From Nemertoderma westbladi (Eukaryota; Xenacoelomorpha; Nemertodermatida; Nemertodermatidae): 37,654 bases of DNA. The notes beneath the pieces were generated by a model. It saw only the letters and a program-made list of their open reading frames with translations, ran no database searches and was not told the origin of the DNA. Where the stretch lies: assembly GCA_032718475.1 (NCBI GenBank), contig JAUCBJ010008286.1:1-37654 (forward strand). Reading direction: 5' to 3'. Of this stretch, positions 9,928 to 19,910 are shown piece by piece. Numbering within the stretch: position 1 is the stretch's first letter; each line of letters starts with the position of its first letter. The position numbers and the translations under genes are program-made.

Positions 9928-12900
9928 TTGCGGTATTTATTAGATAACAGGATTCGTTGGCATCGGAGAATTCGTCTGTATAGAATCCTTCCCACTCAGA
10001 ACCTTGGTCAGTGTCGTTCACATCACTGAATTGGACATGTAGTTCGGGCTCACTTACCTGACTCGGGTTGTCTCGTTCGAACTCACTGTGTAACAAAATG
10101 TGATGTTTCGCGCCACACTTTGCACACTTTGCGTCGGAGTAACAGGTTCGCCGTTGGTGTCCTGATCTGAGGCAATTATAGCATAACCGCTTATTCCACA
10201 GGACTGTACGTCTGTCTACAGGGGATTTCTTTAGAAATTCAGCACACGCACTCAAACGGTGAGGCCCGTCGCACAGCGCACATTTTGGTTTGATGTTACT
10301 CACCTTAACTTGGTTAACGTTATGCACTCTCGTTCTTTCTTCGGGCTTTCTTCCATGAATTCTCTTAGGAGACGTAGGAGGAGTTGTTGTTACCTGTTCT
10401 CTCCTGTCACTGGTTCGAGACTTGTATTTACTTACGTCTTTATAGGTCTTGTTGTCATAGTAAGATTTTGCTGTGTCTTTCCCGCTGTCCTCTTCTTGAG
10501 AAGCTTGGCTTTCGCCGTCGTCAGTATAACACACTGGTATTATCCTTCTCCTAGAATCGGGTTTCTCACTTACCTTATTTTCCGATGTTTTCTCTCTGGC
10601 CTGCCTTATGAGTTGTAATTTTACTTCACTATCTAAGAAAGACATGAGATCAGCCATGGTTGGACTTCGTCGTTGTTGTTCATTCATGTACAACACTTTC
10701 TTGTCCCAGCGTGTACATACTCCACCCTTTGGTAAAGTAGAGACTACGGCTCCAATAACCATGGAACTCTGGTATTCGTGCGACTTACCTAACCAGTCCA
10801 GTTGTCTACAGATCTCTTGTATTTCATCGGAAAACTCTATAATCCCACTACTAAGGAAGTGTCGGGGGGCTACTAATTTTGTATACAAATACTTAGCTAT
10901 GTTATCTTTGTTACCATACCTGATGTTTAATGTATCCCAAACTTGTCTTAATCCATCTGGATGTCCAATAAACTTTAACGCCATTAACTTGGGAGGTCCT
11001 TCCAAACACTTGATGAGGAATCTAAGTTTCTCTCCGTTAGATAGTACAGAGTTCTGTATGCTATCTTTGTAATATTCGTTGAAAGGTAACCATTTCATCT
11101 CATCTCCATTGAATTTGACGATCTCTCCCACTTTGACCGCTTGGCGGGCTTCTGTTCTAGCCATCTGACGCGTAAAGCTTTCTTGGGCCATCGTGTTATT
11201 TAATATCGAATTATCGGTATACAAATTTCTCGGATCATTATCAGGTCTATAGGGAATATCATTAATAACAGGTCTATAATCACCCTTAATAGGGTTTGCT
11301 ATAGGAGTTTCAACTTCACTAGCAGTATAGATGCGTGTAGGCTCCACACCTTGCGCATGTAATACTTCAGACCTAACGGGTTGACACAATGTTACAGGAG
11401 GCATTGGTATGCCTTTTTGTATATTGACTAATTTGTCGCGTTCTAGCGCGATACTTTGCTGCACTTCTTGCAACTCTGCTCTACCTTCCCTCACTGTTCC
11501 CTTAAGTTGGTGGACAGTCTCCTGCATCTGTCCTAGCAGGAGATTCATCCCCCGCCGTCCCTCTTCCACCCACTCAACCGCCGAAGCGGGAGTCGCCAAC
11601 ATAGTAGCGGGCTGACGCGGGACGACGGGAGACAAATTATTGATTTCTCTCTCTGCTATCTGGACAGGGGTATTTGCATGGACTGTTCCACCGGGTACAG
11701 GCAGTGTAGTGCTATGTAAAGGGAATTTAGAGTTAAGCTCTGGAAGTGTAGGGGTCTCTAGCACAGAAGTGACTTTGGGAACTACAGGCCTAATTATTTC
11801 AGGTTCATCGACTATAGTAGGGAGTCTTTTGACCTGGATAAATTGTTCTATGGGTTCTGCACTACCTAAATCCGTGCTAGTTAGCTGTCTTTTAACAGCT
11901 GGGGGCAAATCAGGCAATTTGCGACGGTAATAGGTTTTTCTACGCCTACTTAGATGGGATCTATTTCCTCCGCCTTCAGGGTCGGTAGTATCGCCTTCCT
12001 CCGAGGATGTGTACCCCTGGCGCTTGGGAGTAGATTTTCTCATCATCTGCATTTGATTAGCAGTAAACTGTTTATTTATACTGTCTTGTGTCTCTTGCAG
12101 ATTCTCCAACTCCAGTTGGGTAGTCTGCTCAAATGCTCTCCTTTCTGCTTCTGCCACTGCCTTTGCCACCTTGGCTTCTGCTTCTGCATCTGCCGCCGCT
12201 GCCTTTCTTTCTGCTTCTGCATCTGCCGAAGCCGCCGCCTTTGCTGCTTTTCTTTCTGCTTCTACTTCTGCCGCCGCTGCCTTTCTTTCTACTTCTGCTT
12301 CTGCCATAGCCGCCGCCATAGCCGCCGCCTTTTGTTCCTCTATCCTTCTTTTCTTTATTTGTTCTTCTCGGACCCTAGTGAGGCGGAGTTTTTCATCACA
12401 TTCAGCTTGGTTTGCAGCTAACATTTCGGCATCGATCGAGTCCAATATAAGCTTGGTTCCTTCACTATTAGGGGAAAGTCCATGCAGCCGTCTCCTCAAC
12501 TCTTCGTCTCCTAGGAATCGCTGATAGTCGGACAAATAAATGTCGATAGCGTCTCTAGTTCGCGGTTTCTCGGCGGCCTCTTCGCTTTCCGCTTGAGAAA
12601 GGGTGACATCAGTTTGTTCTTCACAAGTTGATCTCTCAGCCAGCTGGGATTTCCACGTGGCCGTTTCCTGTACTTTGAGATCTACCCGATGTAACCAAGT
12701 TTTGACAGCAACCTGCAGCGACGTGTCCTGTCTTCTTTTGGAAGTTTCCTCAAAGGCTGAGAGGATTAGTCGAATGCGTAGGGTTCTTTCACGTACTTGG
12801 TATAGCAGCTCTTCCTGCTCTTGAGGTCCTTGAAGTTGTCGAAACAGTTGTTCTTCCAAGCGCTCCAAGGAGCCGAAGAATCCCTGCACATATCCTGCTG

Positions 12901-13501
12901 CCGACCTCTTCCAAACAGCTGGATCCATTGTATCTTTTGCCACTCCCATCCTGTGTATTTCTTCCCAAGTAGCCTCGGACAGGTCCAACGGGAGTCCGAG
13001 TCCGGGAAAGTTCCATTGTGATTCAACAATAGATCTCAATTCTTCCCTGGCGTATCCCGCGTAATTATCTTGGGTCGCTCGCTTATTCTTCGCCCAGTCG
13101 GCTTGATGTTCCTCCACCGCAATGAATATAGTAGTTAGCACTGCAGCAGGAAGAGTAAGAAGGGGGTCCGAGTAGACTGTATCAGCCGTCTGCACTTCAT
13201 GTTCGGGAGTCAGCTCTACAGTATCCGAACTGCTGGAGCTATCGGATCGCTGGGAAGTAGGTTCTTGACCAAGATGTTGCTGCGATAGGACAACTGCCTC
13301 TTGGTCCCGTTTTACCTGTGCCCGAGTGCCTATGATGGACCTATGGTGGACTAGCCTAGGGTCTGATACTACTGGAGGGATGACCTTTTTTACAGTAGGA
13401 GGTGAGCCGAACTTCTCTCTTATTCGCTCCACACTCCTATCTGAATCACAGATAGTGGTCTCGATCAGACTGTCCGACAGGTTTTGCTGAGTGTCAGACA
13501 T
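9782..13501 (-). CDS. gag: Element 1 Gag, BEL/Pao type
   Basis: ATG at 13501, 1239 codons, no internal stop: the longest intact gene in the window. It would be the capsid/nucleocapsid precursor that packages the element RNA. The first ~380 residues are polar and partly acidic. Residues about 385-457 are a low-complexity Ala/Glu/Lys/Arg repeat (ERKAAAAEVEAERKAA and variants) that should form a long helix or coiled coil. Residues about 797-960 resemble DUF1759 (VKFNGDEMKWLPFNEYYKD, LRFLIKCLEGPPKLMAL, YGNKDNIAKYLYTKL). Residues 1074-1134 are the BEL/Pao zinc array: CALCDGPHRLSAC, CYNCLRSGHQRRTC, then CAKCGAKHHILLH. The last ~55 codons overlap the protease frame and may not be the native C-terminus. 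An intact gag in an RT-less element suggests the protein is still used, or that too little time has passed for decay. Confidence 0.92.
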   Translation of the reverse strand: MSDTQQNLSDSLIETTICDSDRSVERIREKFGSPPTVKKVIPPVVSDPRLVHHRSIIGTRAQVKRDQEAVVLSQQHLGQEPTSQRSDSSSSSDTVELTPEHEVQTADTVYSDPLLTLPAAVLTTIFIAVEEHQADWAKNKRATQDNYAGYAREELRSIVESQWNFPGLGLPLDLSEATWEEIHRMGVAKDTMDPAVWKRSAAGYVQGFFGSLERLEEQLFRQLQGPQEQEELLYQVRERTLRIRLILSAFEETSKRRQDTSLQVAVKTWLHRVDLKVQETATWKSQLAERSTCEEQTDVTLSQAESEEAAEKPRTRDAIDIYLSDYQRFLGDEELRRRLHGLSPNSEGTKLILDSIDAEMLAANQAECDEKLRLTRVREEQIKKRRIEEQKAAAMAAAMAEAEVERKAAAAEVEAERKAAKAAASADAEAERKAAAADAEAEAKVAKAVAEAERRAFEQTTQLELENLQETQDSINKQFTANQMQMMRKSTPKRQGYTSSEEGDTTDPEGGGNRSHLSRRRKTYYRRKLPDLPPAVKRQLTSTDLGSAEPIEQFIQVKRLPTIVDEPEIIRPVVPKVTSVLETPTLPELNSKFPLHSTTLPVPGGTVHANTPVQIAEREINNLSPVVPRQPATMLATPASAVEWVEEGRRGMNLLLGQMQETVHQLKGTVREGRAELQEVQQSIALERDKLVNIQKGIPMPPVTLCQPVRSEVLHAQGVEPTRIYTASEVETPIANPIKGDYRPVINDIPYRPDNDPRNLYTDNSILNNTMAQESFTRQMARTEARQAVKVGEIVKFNGDEMKWLPFNEYYKDSIQNSVLSNGEKLRFLIKCLEGPPKLMALKFIGHPDGLRQVWDTLNIRYGNKDNIAKYLYTKLVAPRHFLSSGIIEFSDEIQEICRQLDWLGKSHEYQSSMVIGAVVSTLPKGGVCTRWDKKVLYMNEQQRRSPTMADLMSFLDSEVKLQLIRQAREKTSENKVSEKPDSRRRIIPVCYTDDGESQASQEEDSGKDTAKSYYDNKTYKDVSKYKSRTSDRREQVTTTPPTSPKRIHGRKPEERTRVHNVNQVKVSNIKPKCALCDGPHRLSACAEFLKKSPVDRRTVLWNKRLCYNCLRSGHQRRTCYSDAKCAKCGAKHHILLHSEFERDNPSQVSEPELHVQFSDVNDTDQGSEWEGFYTDEFSDANESCYLINTASVSSTYLRKRHQRGVSPNYFRQTTILESSSFQRRNQRISCSSGKSSRS
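12130..12345 (-). repeat. In-frame Ala/Glu/Lys minisatellite inside gag
   Basis: On the plus strand the words GCCGCCGCTGCCTTTCTTTC and TCTGCTTCTGC recur several times with small changes. They encode the alanine- and charge-rich helix of Gag. All length changes keep the gag frame. Confidence 0.8.
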
Positions 13502-13590
13502 GTTTAGTTATACAGTTGAATGTCTACTACTATAGTTTCAGTTAAAGCAAGTCTAGTAATTCAGTATGACCGCAAGCCTAGCGATTTATT

Positions 13591-13876
13591 ACCGGTACCG
13601 TTACTCGGTGTAACGTGATATATACACAATATATTAGAATACCGGTATGCTTATAATATATAAGTATTATTACAGACTAGATTTGTCACAGAGTACCGGT
13701 ATAATTTTAGCACAAATATATATATATATAGTAGGCCTATAATGAATACCGGTATACAGCTTACACTTACAGCATGTAAGTATAATTATGAACTAGAATT
13801 AATTACAGAGTACCGGTATGATTTCAGCTCAAATTTATAGAGATAAATATAATAAGCCTATAGTAAGTACCGGTAT
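13591..13876. repeat. Diverged ~107-118-bp tandem units with TACCGGTA palindromes
   Basis: ACCGGT occurs at 13591, 13641, 13695, 13748, 13812 and 13869. The words AATACCGGTAT and GAGTACCGGTAT alternate and are separated by related sequence (TATAAGTAT, GACTAG or GAACTAG, TCACAGAG or TTACAGAG). The array appears built from a ~110-bp unit holding two palindromes, with the palindromes better conserved than the spacers. Confidence 0.75.
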
Positions 13877-14799
13877 GTCAATTATTTTAGAATAATTGAA
13901 TTTCTGAATATTTTAGGGTTACTTAGTTACTTTAACTTACTTTATTACCGTTATTTAAGCAGTAGTCCAACTGATAGTGAGACCTAGTTTTTGTGTGGCA
14001 GGCCTACTATTTATAAATCGTTTGGGTTGATTTATAATATTTATATACCCGTTATATGGGTTTTTGTCAATATTTGAAATAAATGTTATTATTTCTGGGG
14101 GAGTCACTACACAGAAGCTGAACGCCTCTAAGTGAAGTGCTATTTATTTGACACTAAAACTGATAATTCTAATTTACCTAAGTTACTTAATACTACAAAT
14201 TACTTACGATACGGGTGAGATTAATTCTCTAATTAAACACAACAAAATATTACGTACGAAATTTTTAGGGTAATTTTACAGGAAGTCTACAAACCAGTCC
14301 AACAAAGGGTTAGATTTCTGGCTATTACAAAGGACAGGGTACTACGGTATTTGAAATAATAAGTAGTAGTAAATATATTGTACTGTCCAGATAGGAAAAT
14401 ACCACCGCCTGACGACCTATAACCGTATCGCTATAGGTACAACGTTATGTATCACGGATTGTTCCTACCCAGAAGTTAATAGAGCTAACGAATGTGCCTA
14501 TCAACCACTTTACAACACAAAAATACTGCCTACACTAATTACTTCGGAAGGCACTGTACTCTAAACCCTAAATTAGGTACAAGTACCGGTATAACAAATA
14601 ATCAGTAGTTAAATATACTTGAACAGTTAAAAGAACCACGGCATCTGCTGGAGTGACCGAAGCACAAAGTCGTCAGTCTTTACCTACGCCAAGCAGCCCT
14701 GATGTAGTACCGGGGTTAGTTTAACTATAACGGTATGTATAACAAGCACAATTACTGTAGGAATAAACTTGGGGACATGAATGTTGCGAATAATCGCAT

Positions 14800-15340
14800 A
14801 AACTCTGAATAATAAATATTACGCTACCCGTACAGAATACTCAAACGAATACAAACCAAAACGCTGGCTGACTACTATCAAGCCTAAACAAACTACTGTA
14901 TGTGCAGATTCTGAAACTGTTAGTCAGTATGCGTGCTAACACGGTAGTACGACTTACTCTTTAAGAGGGGATTGACCTTACCGCTTATGGCTGCCCCAAC
15001 TTACTAACGGCGCTTGATCAGACCAACTCTACACACGCAGCAATCCCTTCAGACCTACAATAGCTAGACAACAATCCAGCCCACAAATATTTGAGTAATA
15101 ACTATTACGGTACCTGAACAGACCACACAAACAAACACAGGCTAAAACACTGGCAGACTACGATCAAGCCTAAATAAACTACGGTATATGCAGACTCTGA
15201 AACTGTTAGTTAGTATGCGTTCTAACACGGTAGTACGACTTATTCTTTAAGAGGGGATTGACCTTACCGCTTATGGCTGCCCCAACTTACTAACGGCACT
15301 TTATCAGACAAACTCTACACACGCCGTAATCTCTCCAAAC
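14800..15340. repeat. 285-bp tandem duplication in the element 1 leader
   Basis: The phrase TTTAAGAGGGGATTGACC, with flanking TAACACGGTAGTACGACTTA and TATGGCTGCCCCAACTTACT, occurs near 14960 and again 285 bp later. Similarity extends about 130 bp to either side with scattered substitutions, so this is an older duplication than the element insertion. Confidence 0.85.
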
Positions 15341-15636
15341 CCAACCACAGTCAGACAGCAGCTCAGCCTACAATTATCTGAACAATCTGAGCAGGGTCAC
15401 ACGCCTTCTGCTCAATATTAGCCTACTAGGAAATAAAACCGACAGAAATAGGTAAAATCTCAATAAAAATTCAGGGCTGCAGTCCCTGATTAAGTACTAA
15501 GACCTACCAGTATACAATAATCAAAATCGAATAATACTAAATGTACTTGTACAGCAGTACCGGTACCGGTGATGACAGTTAGGCCTACTGACCTACAGAA
15601 GCACCGGTTCAGTTTTACCAGTCACTACGGTATTTT

Positions 15637-15767
15637 GCAACCTTATTGCTTACTGCAATAAGATTGTAAACTGTTACTGTTCGACAGAACAGTATTAAAC
15701 CGTATTTAATGCCTACACTTGCAACCTTATTGCCTACTGCAATAAGATTATAAACTGTTACTGTTCG
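15637..15767. repeat. 84-bp duplication reaching into the LTR end
   Basis: GCAACCTTATTGC, ACTGCAATAAGATT and AAACTGTTACTGTTCG occur from 15637 and again from 15721. The second copy crosses the LTR border, so its last bases (TGTTCG) are also the end of the 5' LTR. Confidence 0.8.
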
Positions 15768-17006
15768 CGCTTTTGAAGACCTTTAGCAGTTTAACCTGCC
15801 AAAATTTATATGTCTTTTCGTTAATTAAAACCACTTTAGCATACGACAATATTTTATGCTAATACGCAAAACACTAGCCGAAATCAGCCCATGCGCGATC
15901 ATTCACCCGATGGATCTACACCCGGGAGACTGAATTCGGATGCTTAAATTTTATTATTACAGTGTAAGGTTGCAGTGTATACCTAATGTATTATTCGATA
16001 GATCGTTAATAATTAATCTCTGACAGGTATTATTGGCTTTCGGGAAATATTAACAGTTCCTTTAGGACGTGGCGCTTTATCTATTTAAACAGAACTAAGA
16101 CTTATACTAAACGCAACGATACTGCTTATGATTGAAGTATAAAGCGTATTCTTTAGGAAATACTTTGTTACCAATCACAATCATACACACTATTCTGCCG
16201 ACAGTCAGTATATTTGATCACACATAAAGAGAGCAGTAATTGACTCACGTAGGGTCTGCTAAATAACATTGGATTCAATACACACCACATTAATATAAAT
16301 CGCAATTGTTATGTATAGCCGGTCTCTCTAACCTGTAGTGTTATCAAGAAAATTGGGAATTGGGTGATTTATCCGTATTATCCAAATAGCAATATTTCCA
16401 TCAACAAATAGGTACAATTAATAACTGACAGTAAATAACAGTAAAAACAATATGATTAATGCAATTAAATTAAGTGAGCATGTTAATTAGTGATTTATTG
16501 AGTAATTAATTGAGGTAACAGTTTATACTTTCGATAATTCAAGCAGTTTACTAGAGTTCTTCCCAAAAAGGCCGGTGTTTCTGGCTTAGACAGCAATAAC
16601 AACAAAGTAACAAGTAAAACAGTAAGACAGAACACTCTCCTTATGATCGGCAGAAAAGCTACACGTCGATAGGAAAAACCGCCCTGATTGGCCCAAGCCA
16701 AACAAAGAACCACGCGTCCAATGGCTGTTTCCATGTCAGCAACCAGCTGCTAGATGTCGTAATATGAATCATCACGGCTAAGCTGTGAAAGGTAGTTGGT
16801 GCATTACAAGTTTTTTGCCTTACCATGTCCGCCAAAACACGTATATAGCAGAATGATTTTTATGTCCGTTAAAACACCTGTAAAGGTACCTTGCGGGCGA
16901 GGGGAATATATATACAGTTAGAAAACCTTTTTAGAGTATTCCAGCGCCTGGGGGAGAACTGGCCAGCAAAGGCAAACGTATCAGTTATCCCACAAAAGCT
17001 TTTACA
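15762..17006 (-). repeat. 5' LTR of element 1 (promoter LTR)
   Basis: 1245 bp. On the minus strand it starts TGTAAAAGCTTTTG and ends GCGCGAACA. A TATA-like stretch (GTATATATATT, 16915-16905) lies about 95 bp in. CCAAT boxes occur at 16691-16687 (minus) and 16718-16722 (plus), and AATAAA (minus) at 15955-15950, about 190 bp before the LTR end. The transcription start cannot be set from sequence. A 60-79 codon ORF in this region (16734-16495) covers the CCAAT boxes and changes length between the two LTRs, so I do not treat it as a gene. Confidence 0.94.
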
Positions 17007-17011
17007 AGTGT
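17007..17011. repeat. Target site duplication AGTGT (right copy)
   Basis: Matches 4613-4617. Removing element 1 and one copy rejoins LINE ORF1 in frame. Confidence 0.93.
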
Positions 17012-17483
17012 CAATAAGTTTTTCATACACATCCTTACTCCGAGTTATTATAATAAACGAGCTATAGGTCTGGTGTAGTTGTTTCGGGTTAGCAACAACC
17101 GAACCAACAGACAAATTATGCTGCGAGTTAATAAACTCCTCGACAACCGCAGCTGTTGTTTCGGGGATGAAGCGAGAAACAAAGATACGCAACTCTCGCG
17201 GCTCACGGGCAGCCGCAACTAGGCCAGGAAACTCAAAAGTACCGGTTCCAATCGGCGCCGGACGTTTCTTCCGCCTGTCAGCAGTGAAACCACCAGGGAT
17301 CGCAGCACGGGTACCAGAAGCAGGTGGAACAGGACCGTCCGATGTAGCAGGTTGCTTGGAGGGACCTCCATCGACACCGCCGCCACCCCGGCGTCGTCCT
17401 CGTAGACCACGTAGTTTAGCAGATCGAGGAAGTCGACTAGCTTCTTCACTGTCAGAAGCAGCCTGATCAGATGTACCCACGGG
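17007..17483 (-). pseudogene. LINE ORF1, N-terminal part (cut by element 1)
   Basis: The frame is open from 17483, just after a TAG, to the insertion point at 17007, about 158 codons. It starts with a GTG (17480) and no ATG is visible in frame, so the true start is lost or lies upstream of the TAG. The first ~90 residues are Gly/Arg-rich and basic (GLRGRRRGGGG, ADRRKKRP), consistent with RNA binding. They are followed by ELRIFVSRFIPETTAAVVEEF and TYSSFIIIT, an alpha/beta segment found near the C-terminus of ORF1 proteins in CR1/L2-group LINEs. The rest is at 4612-4547. An ORF running on from here into the LTR is accidental. Confidence 0.8.
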
Positions 17484-17543
17484 CTAAGAATACTCGCGGA
17501 CTAAGAATACACACGGACTAAGAATACACACGGGCTAAGAATT
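17480..17543. repeat. 17-bp tandem repeat, four copies
   Basis: CGG(G/A)CTAAGAATAC followed by a short variable end is repeated four times at 17-bp spacing, directly upstream of LINE ORF1 on the minus strand. It probably belongs to the LINE 5' UTR. The repeat carries TTAG on the minus strand, which puts the stop codon just before ORF1. Confidence 0.85.
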
Positions 17544-19654
17544 CCGGAGACCACATGGAGGTTTGAGCCAGACAGCCTGTTAAACAGGGGCAATCAGGAG
17601 CGCGTTATTACTGCTATTGCTAAACACAAAACTGCTTCTTACCGCTGGATTGCGCTAACCTGCCGTCCGCTAATATATTTTACTAATTTTATACGGCTCC
17701 TGCAAATCGCTTGTTCCTTTCTCCACCGATCGCTCTATAGAGAGCTAACTGTTCGAATCTATGAGCCACGCGGGAGTAACCAAAACAATAAACCCGAGAC
17801 GGCTACCTAGGCTACTTAAAACGAGTGTTAGAGGCTTACACTCAGGGTGTTCACTTATCGTCTAATCGCAATACTGGGGTTCCCTAACGGAATGTGTGAA
17901 TGTGAGAATGTTTAAATAACTCAAAGTGTGACGAAATGACCTATCGGACCGGTACTGTATGTGGGTCTAACTTGCCTTCGGCTGGCTTTAGGCCAGCAGC
18001 TTACTACTGTATACTGCTATCAGCTCGTTGCCCGCTATTTTCAAATAACCGCCCGGCGTGAATAGTTACAGTACTCCAAATAATTACTTTAACTACAGTA
18101 CTCCCCGCTATGCTGCGTACAAATTCTTAATTTTACATAATTAATTACAGTCATAAATATGAAACAGCGTACTAATTACTAATGTTCCAGAATACGCAAT
18201 TCTAATTTATTACGTACCGGGTTACACTAGCAACAGCCTAAATACCATATTAATTTGACCTAATCAGCAATTATTAATCGTAAACTAAGAAATAGAAATC
18301 AATCAAGGGAAAGGGCGCCTATCTAAATATTCACAATCAAGAATCAGGCACACTTAGCAACACACAAATCAGCGTAGCAATCAGCTAACAATACGGTACT
18401 GCGTTGACTACCAGTCAGCTAGCGCACTAAAACCACACAGTAGCGCATCAGTATATCATTATAGTATGCAATTGAAAACCTATAACTAACTCTAGTTTAC
18501 AATTAGAAATTGCAGTGACAGACATAAAGGCCTCTCCCGGCTACAGTATAGGGTTCCTAACTAACCCAAGTCCTGCCCCCTAACACTACAAATAGAGACA
18601 AAATCTGGATCGTCAGCCCCTTATCACTGTACCGGCTGCCGGCCCCCAGTCCACACTGACTAACCCCCGGCTGCAACGGTGACCCCCGGCCAGCGTTGCC
18701 CGCCTTTGAATCCTCCGCACTCCCTTCGTCGCTACCCCCCGGTGCGCCCGCCGCACCTACCGGTACCTTAGCCCTCAATTAGAACGAATAGCTACCGTAG
18801 CGGCGCATGACAAACAGTCTGACAGTCTAAAGAAAATCCCGTGGGATTATCGCATCTTAAATCACATAGAACCATTAATCAAGGGGTAGAAATCATAGTT
18901 CGAAAGTGTGATTTGCAGTAACCATTTAGATTGATTGAGAAATACAGCAAAGAATAAAGCAGAAATTACAAAATTGCATATATACATCAAACATATAGGG
19001 TCCAAAAACAAAGATTATAGATAACTGAGAATCAAAGATAGAGAATGTGGATTATCCGCGCTACCATTAGACCAACCTGGAAGCAGCTAGGCCAATAAGG
19101 AAGCCAGATTGTGAATCTAATGCCTCCCAGAATCACAAATTACTACCATATATGGTAACAGTGGCTTAATTTACTTAATTACTTTATTTAGCGGTACTAA
19201 AAGCACGGTACATACAATCTAATTTAGCGCAAATATTATGGAATTTAAAGCAAATACACGGTTAATCCTATTGATACCAATAACAGCAAGCTTACATCAA
19301 GGGTTTTATAGGAAACGTGCTACCGTAGAACTATTTATTTATATTTTATTACAAAATTACGTAGGTAGGGCTACATACTATACAAAAATGGATAAGATTC
19401 ACAAATATGGATATTTTATTCTCCTTATCTAAATATGGTTGCGCGTCATTATGGCTTATCTAAATAATTATACTGTATAACGGGCTGATAATGGTACACA
19501 GCACCATATACCGTAACACTGCTCCAAGGGAAACAAGCAATGTTTCCCTCCAATTGTAGAAGAATATAGGGCGATGTAAACAAACAAAATAAAAATTACC
19601 TTCAAATAATCTAAATACTTGGTCTTATAATAGTTCTAATATTTACAAATATTG
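17544..19654. other. Non-coding stretch, possibly LINE 5' UTR and element 2 3' LTR
   Basis: No supported gene for 2.1 kb. A GC-rich pocket at about 18600-18780 stands out from AT-rich surroundings, but its 73-codon ORF has no recognisable features. A short stem-loop GCTGGC/GCCAGC lies near 17981. ACCGGT words recur (17949, 18759), as in the element 1 leader. If element 2 once had a 3' LTR it should begin near 19910 and run left through this stretch, but its partner LTR is missing, so the border cannot be set. Confidence 0.4.
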
Positions 19655-19825
19655 CCATAGATATTGCATAATGGTTTTACATACAAATCAAATTTACAAA
19701 ATATTATCTCTCTCACTGTATAATGATTACTAAATACAAATTAAATTTACAAAAATATTGCTTTCTCTTACTACATAATGATTACTACATACAAATTAAA
19801 TTTACAAAAATATTGCTCTTTCATT
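19655..19825. repeat. ~59-bp AT-rich tandem repeat, about three copies
   Basis: The phrase ATAATGATTACTA, then ACAAATTAAATTTACAAAAA and TATTGC, occurs twice almost exactly from about 19720 and 19777. A weaker copy precedes them from about 19667. Confidence 0.8.
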
Positions 19826-19882
19826 TACAAATTGACGATCTACATAAAAAAAACCTGGCTAGGGCAGGTGAAAGGAGTAAGC

Positions 19883-19898
19883 CAAACCCGCAGGTTTG
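19883..19898. repeat. Palindromic word CAAACCCGCAGGTTTG
   Basis: Near-perfect 16-bp palindrome with one central mismatch pair. It is one of five related copies, all in or next to element 2 (others at 21400, 24347, 26064 and 29510). Confidence 0.8.
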
Positions 19899-19910
19899 TC
19901 TCCCCAATCA

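Larger units (their letters stand above)
13502..15761 (-). other. Element 1 leader between 5' LTR and gag
   Basis: A 2.26-kb non-coding leader, long for an LTR element. It holds ten ACCGGT words, six of them spaced 50-64 bp apart in 13591-13876, mostly within palindromic TACCGGTA. It also holds a 285-bp tandem duplication (about 14800-15080 and 15085-15340) and an 84-bp duplication next to the LTR. Packaging and dimerisation signals are expected here in LTR elements, but none can be assigned by sequence. I saw no clear primer binding site: the minus strand after the LTR reads GTAACAGTTTATAATC rather than a TGG-starting tRNA complement. Confidence 0.7.
4618..17006 (-). mobile_element. Element 1: BEL/Pao LTR retrotransposon, RT-less and recent
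   Basis: A complete insertion by structure. LTRs lie at 4618-5861 and 15762-17006, both with TGT...ACA ends on the coding strand, and AGTGT is duplicated on both sides. The internal order on the minus strand is 5' LTR, a 2.3-kb leader, gag (13501), protease joined to an RNase H tail (ending 8851), a 1.6-kb non-coding stretch, an accessory zinc-knuckle gene (7229-5940), a polypurine tract and the 3' LTR. Reverse transcriptase, the RNase H core and integrase are absent. The LTRs differ at 4 of 1244 positions plus one indel, so insertion was recent despite the missing enzymes, implying that a related autonomous element supplied them. The family call rests on the gag zinc knuckles, the DUF1759-like region and the A17-type protease. 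Confidence 0.93.

Noticed and set aside
9782-10600. Splice-donor-like GGTAAGT words in gag and pol (near 10054, 10568, 10790, 26830, 27640)
   Set aside because: They fall in conserved coding sequence, mostly as Val-Ser or Gly-Lys codons, without matching acceptors. Treated as codon coincidences.
10259-13021. Many plus-strand ORFs opposite gag (up to 155 codons)
   Set aside because: They are antisense shadows of the 1239-codon gag. The Ala/Ser-rich ones mirror the gag minisatellite and have no motifs.
16495-16734. LTR ORF with a hydrophobic stretch (also 5407-5589)
   Set aside because: It overlies the CCAAT boxes, and its length differs between LTRs because of an A-run change. No evidence of selection on the protein.
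16869-17006. Extension of LINE ORF1 into the LTR
   Set aside because: This part is LTR sequence. The true ORF1 end is on the other side of element 1.
18557-18778. 73-codon Gly/Ala-rich ORF
   Set aside because: Follows from a local GC-rich pocket. No motif or neighbour supports it.
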